This document shows, piece by piece, positions 48,139 to 60,500 of a DNA stretch of 64,000 nt. The position numbers and the translations under genes are program-made. Origin of the DNA: Hsuehochloa calcarea (Eukaryota; Streptophyta; Magnoliopsida; Poales; Poaceae); contig CM070605.1 in the NCBI GenBank assembly GCA_036346395.1, forward strand, positions 1,116,001 to 1,180,000, read 5' to 3'. The first letter of the stretch is position 1, and the number at the start of each line of letters is the position of its first letter. Under the pieces are notes generated by a model. The model was not told the origin of the DNA. It ran no database searches and saw only the letters and a program-made list of their open reading frames with translations.

Positions 48139-49131
48139 GCAAGATGATCAAAGGTATAACTTGCCTTGGAATAGGCCTAGGTACTGGTCTTGATCTTGAG
48201 ATGCCCCCTCTTCTCCAAATTTTTCGAAGTATCGACGTCTATTCGCAAACGAGATAAAAGAAACAAAAAAAATAACAGAGGTAAAACAAACTCTAAAAAT
48301 CAAATAAAATTCACCATTAAATAGATCTTGATTTTATATAAATTTACAAATTTGAATGGGCTCAATCGGAGGTCGGATACAAGAGTTATGGGCTTAGAAG
48401 ATTGGAAAATAATTAAAACCCTAATTTGGATTTTAATTTGATTTCCCAAATTATTTTTATAAAAGAGAATTGGATTATTGCGCAATGCTTGCGTCAGCCG
48501 AGAATTTTCGAAAAAAGAATTAGATTTAAAAGAAATCTGACATGTGGCCCCACATGTGAGTGACTGGGCTCACGGTGAACTGGGTTCACCGAGCCAAGTC
48601 GATCTGCGCGGGATCGACCACGCGCGCTGCGTGTCTGCGCCGATTAGGCTCCACGCGGGTGCCACATAAGCACCGAAGCTGATGCGGTGGTTGCGGTGGC
48701 GCTGACGAAGACACGGTGGCGAGGGCGGCGCTCGGGACCCGATGGTCACCGGCGTTTGGCGGCGAGTCACCGGCGGCGAAGGGTACCAGATGGTTCCCCG
48801 TGCTATTGCACACTTAGGGGTGCCCTTACCACTGGCTGGCAACGACTGTGGCGACCGACGGCGAGGAAGAAGCGGCGGTGGAGCTTCCTGTTTTGTCGGA
48901 AGTGTGCTCCAGCGATGCTCCGACGACAAGGAGGGGCGCACAGGGTAGCCTGGGACTTGCTGAACATGGTGGTGCAATCGATGGGGCAAGGGCGATAACG
49001 ACGGCGACACAATTCGCTGGAGAAGCAGCTCGGTCGAAAACCCTAAAACTTAAAATGCGGCGGCGCTAGAGCGATCGGGGCGATGAGGGTGGCGGCTTTG
49101 GGTTGTGGAGGACTGGGCGATGCTAAGGGGG

Positions 49132-49139
49132 TATTTATA
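49132..49139 (-). promoter_or_regulatory. TATA-like box in the duplicated LTR, copy 1
   Basis: Minus strand TATAAATA beside gggcctataaatac context. The same box recurs at 51217-51224. Confidence 0.45.
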
Positions 49140-49537
49140 GGCCCGGGGAATGCGGGAATTGGAAACCCCCAATTTGAGTCCGAAATGGCTGGGATTTTGG
49201 AATCCTTGATTCTCGGAGATTGAGAGAGATTCGGAGTTGAGAGAGATTCGGAGTTTGATTTGGTTGGGAATAGATAAGGTAGAGATAAGGCCGGGATTTG
49301 GTGGGGTCGGCGCGAAGAATCAGCAACAGAATCGTGTTTATCGGACGAAGCTTCTGCGAGCGATAATGGCGGGCGAGGGCGCGGGCGTGAGGAAGAAGAA
49401 GACTCCGCGAGACGACGACTCGGTGATGGTCCCACTCGGCACGGCCGAGGCGCGGCGCGAGATCGCCGAGCGAGACCACGCGAACATCCAACGGAGGAAG
49501 GCGGGGTTGAGCGCGCGTCCGATCGAAACAAGGGCAC

Positions 49538-51626
49538 CCAACCGATACACACAGCGCTTGGTTACGACACACATCGTTGGACAGGGATGCAGCGAACCGT
49601 CCCGCGATGTGACATATCACACCTCCAACCCATCACACAGCTTAAATACAACCTGAGTTGTCAATGTCAAGACTCCATAACTTACTAAGTCAGGCCCAGC
49701 CCATACTAGGCATGTGGTCGTACAGTAAGGCCCAGTTCAATGGCGCACAAAGTTAAATCCTTAATTGACTAAGGCAAGACTTCCAGTTTTAACCCAAATC
49801 ATAAAGTTTATAGCACACAGCTCCACCAATCACACAGATGCACCACTTGTCTCAGTCTAAATCTTTTCCCACCCTGTTGATTAAGTGCAACACATGCCAT
49901 CAACGAGTAATAGCACACAACACACATTTTTATCACACAGTTCCATATTCCATTAATCAAGTTCATAATTGTGACTCACTTGAAATGATGACTCGTGGCA
50001 TGGCTAAGCAATCTACTCGTATCTAACCAACCCACGTTGGTGCTACGATAATACCAACTAATAATGAACCAACCTAGGATGATAAAAGATCATGGCATAC
50101 AATAGACAAGGTGGATATAACAAATTGGATTAATAATTATCCCAAAAGCATTTAAATAAATACTTGAATTAGAATGCAATACATTGAAACAAAGTATTTT
50201 AAAAACTGGGTGCAAGATGATCAAAGGTATAACTTGCCTTAGAATAGGTCTAGGTACTGGTCTTGATCTTGAGGTGCTCCCTCTTCTCCAAAATTTCCCA
50301 AAGTATCGACGTCTATTTGCAAACGGGATAAAAGAAACAAAAATAAATAAATAACAGAGGCAAAACAAACTCCAAAAATCAAATAAAATTTACCATTAAA
50401 TAGATCTTGATTTTATATAAATTTAAAATTTTGAATGGGCTCAATCGGAGGTCGGATGCAAAAGTTATGAGCTTTAGAAGATTGGAAAATAATTAAAACC
50501 CTAATTTGGATTTTAATTTGATTTCCCGAATTATTTTTATAAAAGAAAATCGGATTATTGCGCAATGCTTGCGTCAGCCGAGAATTTCCGGAAAAAGAAT
50601 TAGATTTAAAAGAAATCTGACATGTGGGCCCCACATGTCAGTGACTAGGCTCACGATGAACTGGGTTCACCGAGCCAAGTCAGATTTGGCGCGGTGGACT
50701 GGACCACGTGCGCGTGTGCTGGCGCTGATTAGGCTCCACGTGGGTGCCACATAAGCACCGAAGCTGATGCGGCGGTTGCGGTGGAGCTGACGAAGACACG
50801 GTGGCGAGGGCGGCGCTCGGGACCCGATGGTCACCGGCGTTTGGCGGCGAGTCACCGTCGGCGAAGAGTACCAGATTGTTCCTCGTGCTATTGCGCACTC
50901 AGGGGTGCTCTTACCAGTGGCTGGCCACGACTGTGGCGACCGGCGGCGAGGAAGAAGCGGCGGTGGAGCTTCGTGTTTTGTCGGAAGTGTGCTCCAGCGA
51001 TGCTCCGATGACGAGGAGGGGCGCACGGGGTAGCCTGGGACTTGCTGAACACGGTGGTGCAGTCGATGGGGTAAGGGCGATAACAACGGTGACGCAATTC
51101 GCCGGAGAAGAAGCTCGGTCGAAAACCCTAAAACTTGAAATGCGACGGCGCTAGAGCGATCGGGGCGATGAGGGTGGCGGCTCTGGGTTGCGGAGGACTG
51201 GGCGATGCTAAGGGCGTATTTATAGGCCCGGGGAACGCCGGAATTGGAAACCCCCAATTTGAGTCCGAAACGGCCGGGATTTTGGAATCCTTGATTCTCG
51301 GAGATTGAGAGAGATTCTGAGTTTGATTTGGTTGGGAATAGATAAGGTAGAGATAAGGCCGGGATTTAGTGGGGTCGGCGTGAAGAATCAGCAACAGAAT
51401 CGCGTTTGTCGGACGAAGCTTCTGCGAGCGATAATGGCGGGCGAGGGCGCGGGCGTGAGGAAGAAGAAGACTCCGCGGAGACGACGACTCGGTGATTGTC
51501 CCACCTACCAGCGGCAGCGAGGCGCGGGCGAGCGAGATCAGCGAGCGAGACCCAGCGGCGAACATCCAACGGAGGAAGGCGGGGTTGAGCGCGAGCGTCC
51601 GATCGAATCGAGGGCACGCGTCGCAC
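49538..51626 (+). repeat. Second copy of the 47479-49537 segment
   Basis: Restarts at ccaaccgatacacac and runs to agggcac, about 2.09 kb. It resembles the first unit (44961-46459) more closely than the intervening copy where the three overlap. Confidence 0.85.
51217..51224 (-). promoter_or_regulatory. TATA-like box in the duplicated LTR, copy 2
   Basis: Minus strand TATAAATA in the same context as 49132-49139, showing that the promoter region is duplicated. Confidence 0.45.
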
Positions 51627-52008
51627 ATTCAAGGGACGAGGGCGCGGGCGAGCGCGTGCTGGGCTGAGGCGTGGTGTTGGGCTGCACAGTACGCGCCCAA
51701 CACTGTGCACATGGATTTTAAATTGATTTTTCTTTTTAATAAATTCAGAAAATGTAAGTAGTAAATAGAAAATAGCAATTGAACTTGAAAAATTCTAGAA
51801 AATTCTATAAAATATATCTAAGCACATAAAATCCAAATAAAATAGTTTTGGCAATTGTTGATGTTGGGATTAACCCCAATAAACTATTTTGACATGAAAG
51901 TTTATAATAAGCTTTTAAATTTAAATTCAAACAAAATGCAAATGGTGAGATTTCCATCTAGCAACTAAATAAAAGATTTTCAAAGGCTCAAAAAGTTGGG
52001 ATGTTACA

Positions 52009-52310
52009 ATGGATCATTGGATCAACATTTGAGTTGATTTGTCATCTTGAACTTGTCTTGATTCCACTGTTTACTCATGTGAGAGGTCAGACCACCTAAA
52101 GGAGAGGTCGGATCGCCCATCTCAAGAGATCTGACCTCCCGTGTGTCATCTCTTTTGAGTTTTTGGTGATTTTAGTCTCTATGTCTCGTGGTTTTGATCA
52201 GGTTCAACACCAGACTTCCGTTGTGTTTATACTTTCAATCTTCATAGCTTTCATGGCTATTGGAGTGAGAATGAAGTTGAATCCGATCGAGGTAAAAAAA
52301 GTATCGATAC
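52009..52310 (-). repeat. Right part of the same host LTR fragment
   Basis: Shows the GGTCAGACC/GGTCGGATC block at 52085-52140 and CTTCATAGCTTTCATGGCTA at 52242-52261, as in 6625-6715 and 6810-6840. The LTR terminus itself is missing. Confidence 0.7.
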
Positions 52311-52559
52311 ATCAGGCAACGTCATAGTTTGAATCCACATGTTTGAACAACCATAAGTACAAAAATACTTAAGAAACCCTTACAGCAAATGCAATTATAT
52401 AGATGCAAGGCTTCCAAGGGAGGAGTTGTATGTTTATTTTAGCACAAAGCTATCTTGCTCAAATACTGTAGTTATTTTCTAAACCTATGACTTAGCATGT
52501 TGAACTTTAAAACCAAAGTTTATTTTGTATAAGCAATTGTTTTCACGACATTGCTTAAC

Positions 52560-52800
52560 CAACATGACCATGTCCCTACCGACTATGCTTAAACTAGCAT
52601 GTCGTAGTTCCACTTAACATGTATCAAATTACTGACGACCAAACTTAAACTAGCATGTCCTATTTATAGCAACCATGCTTAACTAGCATGCTCCAAAAAC
52701 CGACAACCATGTTGAAACTAGCATGTCCTGTTCACAACAACTGTGTTTAATCCAGCATGTCGTAAATCACAACCACCGTGTTTATCTAACATATTTTAAT
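52560..52800 (+). repeat. Degenerate tandem repeat upstream of the carboxypeptidase gene
   Basis: Five to six copies of a roughly 45-60-base unit with the pattern ACAACCATGCTTAAACTAGC then ATGTC(G/C)T and an A/C-rich spacer. Confidence 0.75.
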
Positions 52801-53056
52801 TCACAATTTTAAGTTAGTAAAACTAAAAGAGTGTAACTTTCTTCGCAATGTCCATAACCGGAGCAACGCACGTGGACGACGCTCGCGCGTGGACGCTAAC
52901 TATTGGTTTCCTCTCTGACAGGCGGCCCCCACCACCGCCAAAGTGTGCAAAAAAAAACTAAATAACTGCCACCTCCGAAGTCTTCTTCCTCCTCCCACTC
53001 CTCGGTTCGATTCTGCATTTCTGATTCCGTCGATTCGGCTCACCCAACCCACCACC
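52801..53056 (+). promoter_or_regulatory. Proximal promoter and leader of the carboxypeptidase gene
   Basis: Contains a G-box core CACGTG at 52869-52874 and CG-rich DNA up to the ATG. An in-frame upstream ATG at 52943 would add 38 residues before the signal peptide and is unlikely to be the start. Confidence 0.45.
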
Positions 53057-56000
53057 ATGCGACCCACCGGCCAGTCTCAATCCCTCCTCCTCCTGCTCCT
53101 GCTCCTCGTCGCCGCCGCCGCAGCCGACGTCCCGCCGGAGCACGGGAGCCTCCTCCGCCTCACCTCCTCCTCCGCGCGGCCCCTCGCCCCGAAGTTCCCC
53201 CGCTCCGCCGCCGCCGACCTCATCCGTGCCCTCAACCTCCACCCCCGGGACGCCTCGCCCCGCCACCCCGGCGTCGACGGTGCCGTCCCGGCTGGGACCC
53301 TCGTCGAGAGGCCCCTCCACCTCGCGTCCCTGGCGACCGCTGGCGACCCGTCGGTGGGCGACCTCGGGCACCACGCCGGGTACTTCCGCCTCCCCAACAC
53401 CCACGACGCCAGGTGAGCCCATTTTTCCTTCTTCTTGAAAGGGTCCTGGTGATCTTGACATCATATGCCTTGAGCCTAGGATGTTCTACTTCTTCTTCGA
53501 GTCGAGGCGGCACAAGAAGGATCCCGTGGTGATCTGGCTGACGGGAGGGCCCGGCTGCAGCAGCGAGCTGGCGCTCTTCTACGAGAATGGCCCCTTCCAC
53601 ATAGCAGACAACATGTCGCTCGTCTGGAACGATTTTGGTTGGGACCAGGTATACTTGATGCTTGTCTGCTAATCAATCTGATATGTTTTCTACTTTTCTT
53701 TGGTTGATAACTCTGCCTAGCCTTCTTTCTGTTTGGGTATTGGCTGTTGCAGGAATCGAATCTGATCTATGTTGATCAGCCCACCGGGACTGGGTTCAGC
53801 TACAGCTCCGATTCACGAGACACCCGTCACAATGAAGCCAGCGTTAGCAATGACCTGTATGATTTCCTGCAGGTAGTGATTATTCTTGTTGGGACAGGGT
53901 GCATTCAGTTTGATGTTTAGTTGAAATGTTATGCCATGCGATCTGGGTCGAGGTGAACGTCTGTTGTACAGATGCTTCATGTAGTCTTGATGCTCAGAGT
54001 TAACATCTTTGCTTAGTTATGTTATCCAATTTGCAAGTTTGTAGTAGGACATTGATGCTACGAACACAACAGTAGCTTTTGGATATGCTACCTGTCTAAA
54101 CCAAAAAATAGGGGTTCCATTTATTGTGTTGCCAAGGTTAATTAGGCAAGGAGTTTATGTAAACTAGAATGACAATACTTAAAACATATTGATAATGTCG
54201 ATGCAAAATTGGCCTTGTGTATTTTTATGATAAATTCTGTTCCTTGCATGTTGCTCTGTGTGATATTGACAGGCCTTCTTCGCTGAACACCCAAAGTATG
54301 CTAAAAATGATTTCTATATAACTGGGGAATCATATGCTGGGCACTACATTCCTGCCTTTGCAAGTCGTGTGCACCAGGGGAACAAGAACAGTGAAGGCAT
54401 TCACATCAATTTGAAGGTTTTGGTTTTCTCTTTCCAGAAGCATCTATGTTGTTTTGAGATTATCGCCGTGATGTAAACTCAGCTTTCTATGATTTTTCAG
54501 GGTTTTGCAATTGGCAACGGACTAACAGATCCAGCAATACAGTACAAGGCATACACTGATTTTGCGTTGGACATGGGGTTGATTACACAATCACAGTTTA
54601 ACAGGATTAATAAAATAGTTCCAACTTGTGAATTTGCTATCAAACTTTGTGGTATGTCCTGGTTTGCTTGTGTGTAAATCTCTTCGATTATTAACAAATT
54701 TAACCTCATGGCCTGGAATAGTTATCTAAAATCTAAAATGTTGTTCAGAAATGAGTTCATCAGCATCTTTGCATCTTTGTTTTGTTATCCATTTGTTTTT
54801 AAAAGAAAAGCTGTGCCCAGCTCTGATGCCCTGTAATATGTGTGTAACCAAACTTAATTTAATCTTATGTTGCAGGTACCTCTGGCACTGTATCTTGCCT
54901 TGCCGCATATTTTGTTTGCAATGCGATATTCAGTTCCATCAGGACGATAATTGGGAGCAAAAATGTAGGGTGGAATACACAACTTCATTTTTTTCTCCCC
55001 ATGTTTTGGAACATTCTAATCAGTGCTCATCTTGTCTTTGCAGTATTATGACATCAGGAAGCCATGTGTGGGGAGCCTATGCTATGATTTCTCTAATATG
55101 GAGAAGTTTCTCAATCTGAAATCTGTCAGGGAGAGTCTAGGAGTTGGAGACAGAGAGTTTGTTTCATGCAGCCCAATTGTCTATGAGGCTATGCTGTTAG
55201 ATTGGATGAGGAACCTTGAAGTTGGAATTCCTGAACTCCTTGAGAACAACATCAAAGTGTTGATTTATGCTGGAGAGTATGATCTCATATGCAACTGGCT
55301 AGGTGAGTGTCTTGCAACTTAAATTAGCAAATACTGAGAACCCTATGCTGCAACTTCTCTGTTTTGTCACAGTCCATAACACAAGTAACCACACTTTACA
55401 CTGAGAATCATGATGGTACCTTTTGTGATCTGAGACTTGTGCTTTTCTCCTTTGTGATTTGGTTTTGTGCATGAGATTCATTAAGAAATTTAACGGGCTT
55501 TAATATGTATAATAGAACATGAATCTTCATTTGGTCTGTTGTACCAAAATTGTGGTGAAAGCACAATTTGGAAACATGCTGTAGCTCGCTTAAATAAGAC
55601 ATCCCTGGCAATGGTAAGAAAGTAGTAAGTACCTTGCTTTTCATGACGTGTTTATTGTACATAATGGCAAAATGTTTGAACAGTGGATAAATAAGAGTAT
55701 AAGACAATATTTTGTTCAAGATATTTTCCATTACTGGTTTTCCTGATTCTAGCTGTGTGTTGTCTGATGTGTATACATAATATTTTCTTGATTTGAACAG
55801 GGAACTCAAGATGGGTAAACTCTATGGAATGGCCTGGAAAGGAAGCTTTTGTGTCCTCATCTGAGAAACCCTTCACAGTTGATGGAAAAGAAGCTGGCGT
55901 TTTAAAAAGCTATGGCCCTTTGAGCTTCTTGAAGGTTAGTTTTTGGAATACGCACAAAACAAATGGGGCTCCCTCTAGATTACCAAGTCTTTTTTCCGGG

Positions 56001-56695
56001 ACAAACAATAATCACAACGATTCGTAGACAAATTTTTTTTATTATTTAATCTTTTTTTAAAAAAATATTTTAAAGATAATTTTTCCCTACCTTGGCGTGG
56101 CAAATGAGTGTTGTCACACCACTCCTCTTAGCGTGATAGGATTTAGCCCGAAAACGGACACGTGTTGGCTCAGAGGGCTATCTAGCACGTTTGGCCACGT
56201 CGTGGTCGATGCGTGACATCACAGTTTGGTCATACCACGGGTCATAGCGTGACCAAAGGGGTCAGAATTAGAAATAAAGTTATGGAGAAGTTATCTTTAA
56301 AATATTTTTGAAAAATAGGTTAAAAAATAAAAAAGAACTCTTCGTACACATACCTGCCTATACTCACAAATATTCAGTATATAAGACAAAAACACATATG
56401 TCAATTATTGAAGTATACTAATATGTGTATGCGTTGGTTAAAAGATATTTGTCGTGCCTCACTGTATACACAGAGGATTATAGATCAAAATCTTGTTGCT
56501 TATTGTGTTATTACTTGAGCAATTTGCACTCACCATGAAACTAACTAGAGATGTTTTGGGCATCAGGTCCACGATGCTGGTCACATGGTACCGATGGATC
56601 AACCGAAAGCCGCTTTGGAGATGCTCAGGAGGTGGACTTCAGGAAACTTTTCGGACCCATCTTCAAGCTTTCAGAGGCTCGATTTTACCATGTAA
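53057..56695 (+). CDS. Serine carboxypeptidase (S10, carboxypeptidase III-like), nine exons
   Basis: Exons 53057-53412, 53480-53648, 53753-53872, 54273-54416, 54501-54651, 54876-54964, 55044-55302, 55801-55934 and 56567-56695 join in phase into 516 residues, all with GT-AG borders. A Leu/Ala-rich signal peptide follows the start. Then come a propeptide-like region (AADLIRALNLHP), DLGHHAGYFRLPNTHDARMF, the oxyanion motif GGPGCSSE and the catalytic residues Ser235 (GESYAGHY), Asp423 (YAGEYDLICNW) and His480 (HDAGHMVPMDQP). The whole chain closely resembles cereal serine carboxypeptidase III. Such enzymes remove C-terminal residues in vacuoles or the secretory pathway. A polyadenylation-like AATAAA lies at 56833-56838. 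The gene converges with the MPDU1 homologue. It appears intact; the exact orthologue is not assigned. Confidence 0.96.
56030..56340. mobile_element. MITE in intron 8 of the carboxypeptidase gene (Mutator-type)
   Basis: About 311 bases with roughly 45-base imperfect terminal inverted repeats (ATTTTAAAGATAA inner block, T-rich outer part) and no coding content. Flanking 9-mers TTCGTAGAC (56021-56029) and TTCGTACAC (56341-56349) match at eight of nine positions, consistent with a Mutator-type duplication. Confidence 0.75.
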
Positions 56696-56832
56696 TCCAC
56701 ACGCACCTATTAGACTAGTGTAAAGTATTTTGTGTGCACGTACGTCAGGATGATCTTAGGTGACGACGAGCTCGTTGCGACCATAGAGATGTTATTTCCC
56801 TTGTACGGTGCTTCACAACTCGACGAGCATGT

Positions 56833-56838
56833 AATAAA
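56833..56838 (+). terminator. Polyadenylation-like signal for the carboxypeptidase transcript
   Basis: AATAAA 138 bases after the stop codon. Confidence 0.5.
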
Positions 56839-56914
56839 GCTTTTTAGAGAACTCTGTTCATGTCCAGATCACTCTGTTCATGTCCAGATCTTGTACCATG
56901 CAGTTTATACATGA

Positions 56915-57576
56915 AGCTTTTCGTCCGTACGTGACAACTGAGTCCATTCAACTACATGATCAACAAGCATGAGTGCTGCCGCGATCGATCAAACTGCGAT
57001 TATTTTTGTTGCCAATTTAGTGGTTCCGTAACATAAATCTGCTGAAAATTGACCTACCCAATCATCAGGTTATGTAAATTTTTATTGACAGGACGGTTAC
57101 AACCGGTTGGTGAGGAATCAGAATAACCAAATTATACAGGGGGAAAAAAGGGAGAGAATTAAACGCAATGACGATTAATAGATTTCTAAATTTTGTCTGG
57201 CTCAAGGATGCCGATATTTTTTATGTGCCGATAAGCAGCTGATAAAAAGTTAAAAGACCTAAGGGGCAAATCCTTAGGATTTAGTCCAAATTTGAACTAT
57301 ATCGCAAACATCCCCCAGACAAATCTCCCTCATCCAAACAAATCCTGTAAATGAATTTTAAGTATGGAATGGAATGGCATGAAAATAAGGAAAACAATAT
57401 TTCCATCATGAACAGTACAAGTATAACAGACTAATGACAATTGAAACTACGTCAGTCATGATACTGCTAAAATTACCAACACAGATATATCCATAGCAAG
57501 TCTGTATATTCTGCATATCGTTTTCATAACACAAGTCTGCAAGAAGTTCATAGACTGGCGCCTTCTTGTGTTCCGC
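56915..57576. other. Convergent 3' region between the carboxypeptidase and MPDU1 genes
   Basis: No gene seen. A minus-strand AATAAA (complement of 57081-57086) could end the MPDU1 transcript. Confidence 0.4.
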
Positions 57577-60500
57577 TTAATCTTCTTTCTTCTCTTTCTT
57601 TGGAGCAGGCTTTTGATACATCAGTATCTGACCCAAGAGTGTGCCATTCATCACTATGCCGATTGCAGAGCCCATAATCACTTTCGAGGAGTTAAGGGTC
57701 GAGACAAAGTATAACAATGACAAAGCAGTACGTAAAGTAGGGAAGTAGGCAAAATAGTTGAGAAAAACACTTTGGTTGATATTAGACACCAGCAAGGATC
57801 AAATAAATGAAATAATAATGTATCTATGTTACTAATTACCAGTACTGTATTCTTTCAGAAGCATGCGAGCTACAAATCTTCCAAATCAACTTCAACTATG
57901 GGAATTTTGAATGAATGCAACTTGGGCAAGCTAGCAGAATAATTCAATAGGTTCCCTACAAAAATTCTCGAACTATCATGTATTTGGGTAAGGAAAGCAT
58001 ATTGCTAACAATAAACAAACCAACTACATAATGGCCACGTTTAGAAGCAACTAGAAAGCCACATAATAACAGTAAACATAGTCCATCAGAATGTAGTAAT
58101 GAACTGTAATCAGGACCGAAGGATACCACTCAAGGGAGTCTTCTCCTGGATGCTGGTGAAAACTCTTACTGCAACACAAGGGGTATTAAAGATTAGCAGG
58201 CTTTCAGCACTACATAAAAAGCTTTCAACAGTAAACACTACATTTCGGCGGGTATTTTCTGAAATTTCTGGTTTTCAAAAATCTCAGTAGTGTCCAATTT
58301 TCTTTTTAAAAAAAAATATGAGAAAGTTTTCCCTGGGCTGGACTACTGGGCGAGTTTATTTATTGCAAGGAAAAAGGTACTGACGAATTAAGAATGTGTT
58401 ACTTCAAGCCATTCACTATTCCAGTATATATGGACTTTACTAGTGCTAATACTGTTTAATTTTTAAAAAATACGTATATAAAATAGTAATATCAGAATAA
58501 AAAGGATCCAAAAGTAAAAAATAATGGTTTGTAACTAATTTGGCATTTACTTTAAGCTTACCAATGGAACCAACAAAGTTCATGAAACATGTCAGGAAGC
58601 TCAACTCGCCGGTGCCCTTATTCTGCATAATTCCAACGGCCATTTTATATTTGAAACAAACTCTTCACATGAAAGAAAGCTATGAAACGGTGATAGGAAA
58701 AGAAGGCACTGAGAAAGTGCTAGAAAACAACTAACTCAAATAGCTCCAATAAAAAAGATTGTATAAAGACAATGACCACCTAGACACCTATCTATTCAAA
58801 CAGAGTGCTGTCCTAGATAATGGCAGCGCACATGCGAAATTTTTAATGACCCTTTAGGAGCTTATACTCCTAAAATTTGTACAAAAATGCTGAATGATAG
58901 GCATAAAGTTCATTAACATACTAGTTGATCTCAAAGTATTTATTCTAGCATCCAAACTGCAGCCAAATGTATGAAGCAGATATATATTGAATGCTAGTAA
59001 TTTATATATTTTGGTCAGTCATACCTAATTACAGCCAACTTGCCATAAGAAAAAACTAGAAGCATCATGCTTGATGTTGTAAGATGTAAAAGAAAAGTAA
59101 CAACAAACCGTGAAATTCTTCCATATCTGTGGAACTCTAGCAAAAAAGAAGATGGCATGCTGTGAAGCCTGCAAAATACATTAGACACTAAATCAAAGGC
59201 CGAGCATATACAATTATATCAAGTGTTAAAAAAAAATACAACTTACAACTTACATAGAGGACTTCAAAAAGAGCAGGATCAATTTTTCCAGCTAAAACTG
59301 TTGGAGCCATTCCACAATATCTAAACAACAACTGTTAGGGAAAGCAGGTCAAAGACTGAAATCAGACGAAACGTTAATAAAATTCAGCGACTTTTTTGGA
59401 TGTTTCCATATTGGCACATCGTTGTTGTCAGTACCCAAAAAGGATTAGAATAAACAGATGGGGAAAAATGGATACAATAAAGCTTTCATCCATGTCTTGG
59501 TTCCCATTGGCGGGGAATAATAGTAAATGATTGCAACCAAGATAATTGCTGCATACCAGATATCAACATTAGAAGTAAAGAAACTTTAGCAATAGAAGAA
59601 ACTTTAGCAATAGAAAATGAAGTTCAGATATACATATGCTCTCCATTAAAGACATTAGGTCAAATACAAACCTTGGATCAACAGAAAAGCTAGCTCCCCA
59701 TAAGCTGAAAAAGGCAGTCCTTTATGAATACAATATGCCAAAGCAATCGTGTAGCCAACAACCTCAAGCTCAAAGGATGCTACACTAAGTCCTCTAACAC
59801 TTCCATGCTTCAAAATTTTTAATATCTGCAACAAGAAAAATTCGTAATTATGGTAGAACATCGAAAAGAGAATGCTATGTATCCTATCCTACTGTACAAG
59901 CAAGATTTTGAGCACATGATCAATAGGGGAAAAAATCTTGAGCTTGATTTTTTTTTCTTATGTCCTTATCAACAAGATTTTCAAACAGCCAAGTTCAGAT
60001 TAATTCAAAAGGAAGCCATGGATCATGGATGTGATCCATATGTTTAACTTCTTCCCTCCTACTTTTCATCATAAGGAAACTCTGTTCTCTAAGAAAGACA
60101 ACAGTTCATCCATGCTTTCAAGCCTGCAGTTCCATAATTTCTAATCTGATTGCCAGTCTATGCAGGTAAGAAATTTTCTGTTTCAACGTTCCTTTCACAA
60201 ATTTTCGCATCAGACTAATTCTGTGCTGAAGGTGCTTGCAGTTCCTTTATCTGGCATCAATTCATTCGTTCTATAATAGTCTTTGTACAACAGTTGCTAT
60301 AGCGGACATTGAGCTGTGGCCGCAGTGCCTACTAAAGCACCTTTGTGGAGCTGTGTGAGCCATAGCTGCTCACTACAGTTATCTGCGTACTGGTGCTTCA
60401 CTACAAAATTCAAATACATTTTTAGGTTTTCATATGATGCATTTATTACATATTCTAGACACCTTCCATTTTAAACTATTTCCCCAAGACATGAGACATG

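Larger units (their letters stand above)
44961..52008 (-). mobile_element. Rearranged solo LTR unit with internal tandem duplications (TSD ATGGA)
   Basis: Starts TGTCGGGACCAAAATATG and ends GTTGGGATGTTACA, flanked by ATGGA at 44956-44960 and 52009-52013. Without its duplications the unit would be about 3.3 kb, matching the 38537-41832 unit. Two successive tandem duplications expand it: 44751-46459 is repeated as 46460-48138 (carrying 210 bases of host flank and a second LTR start at 46665), and 47479-49537 is repeated as 49538-51626. GC-rich blocks at 48590-49560 and 50670-51640 yield many overlapping open frames on both strands without domains. Confidence 0.8.

Noticed and set aside
48570..49620. 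Multiple 60-170-codon open frames on both strands, repeated at 50667-51710
   Set aside because: They fall in the duplicated GC-rich part of a solo LTR, and frames differ between the two copies.
52943..53056. Upstream in-frame ATG for the carboxypeptidase
   Set aside because: It would bury the signal peptide behind 38 residues typical of translated leader; the ATG at 53057 directly precedes the hydrophobic signal.
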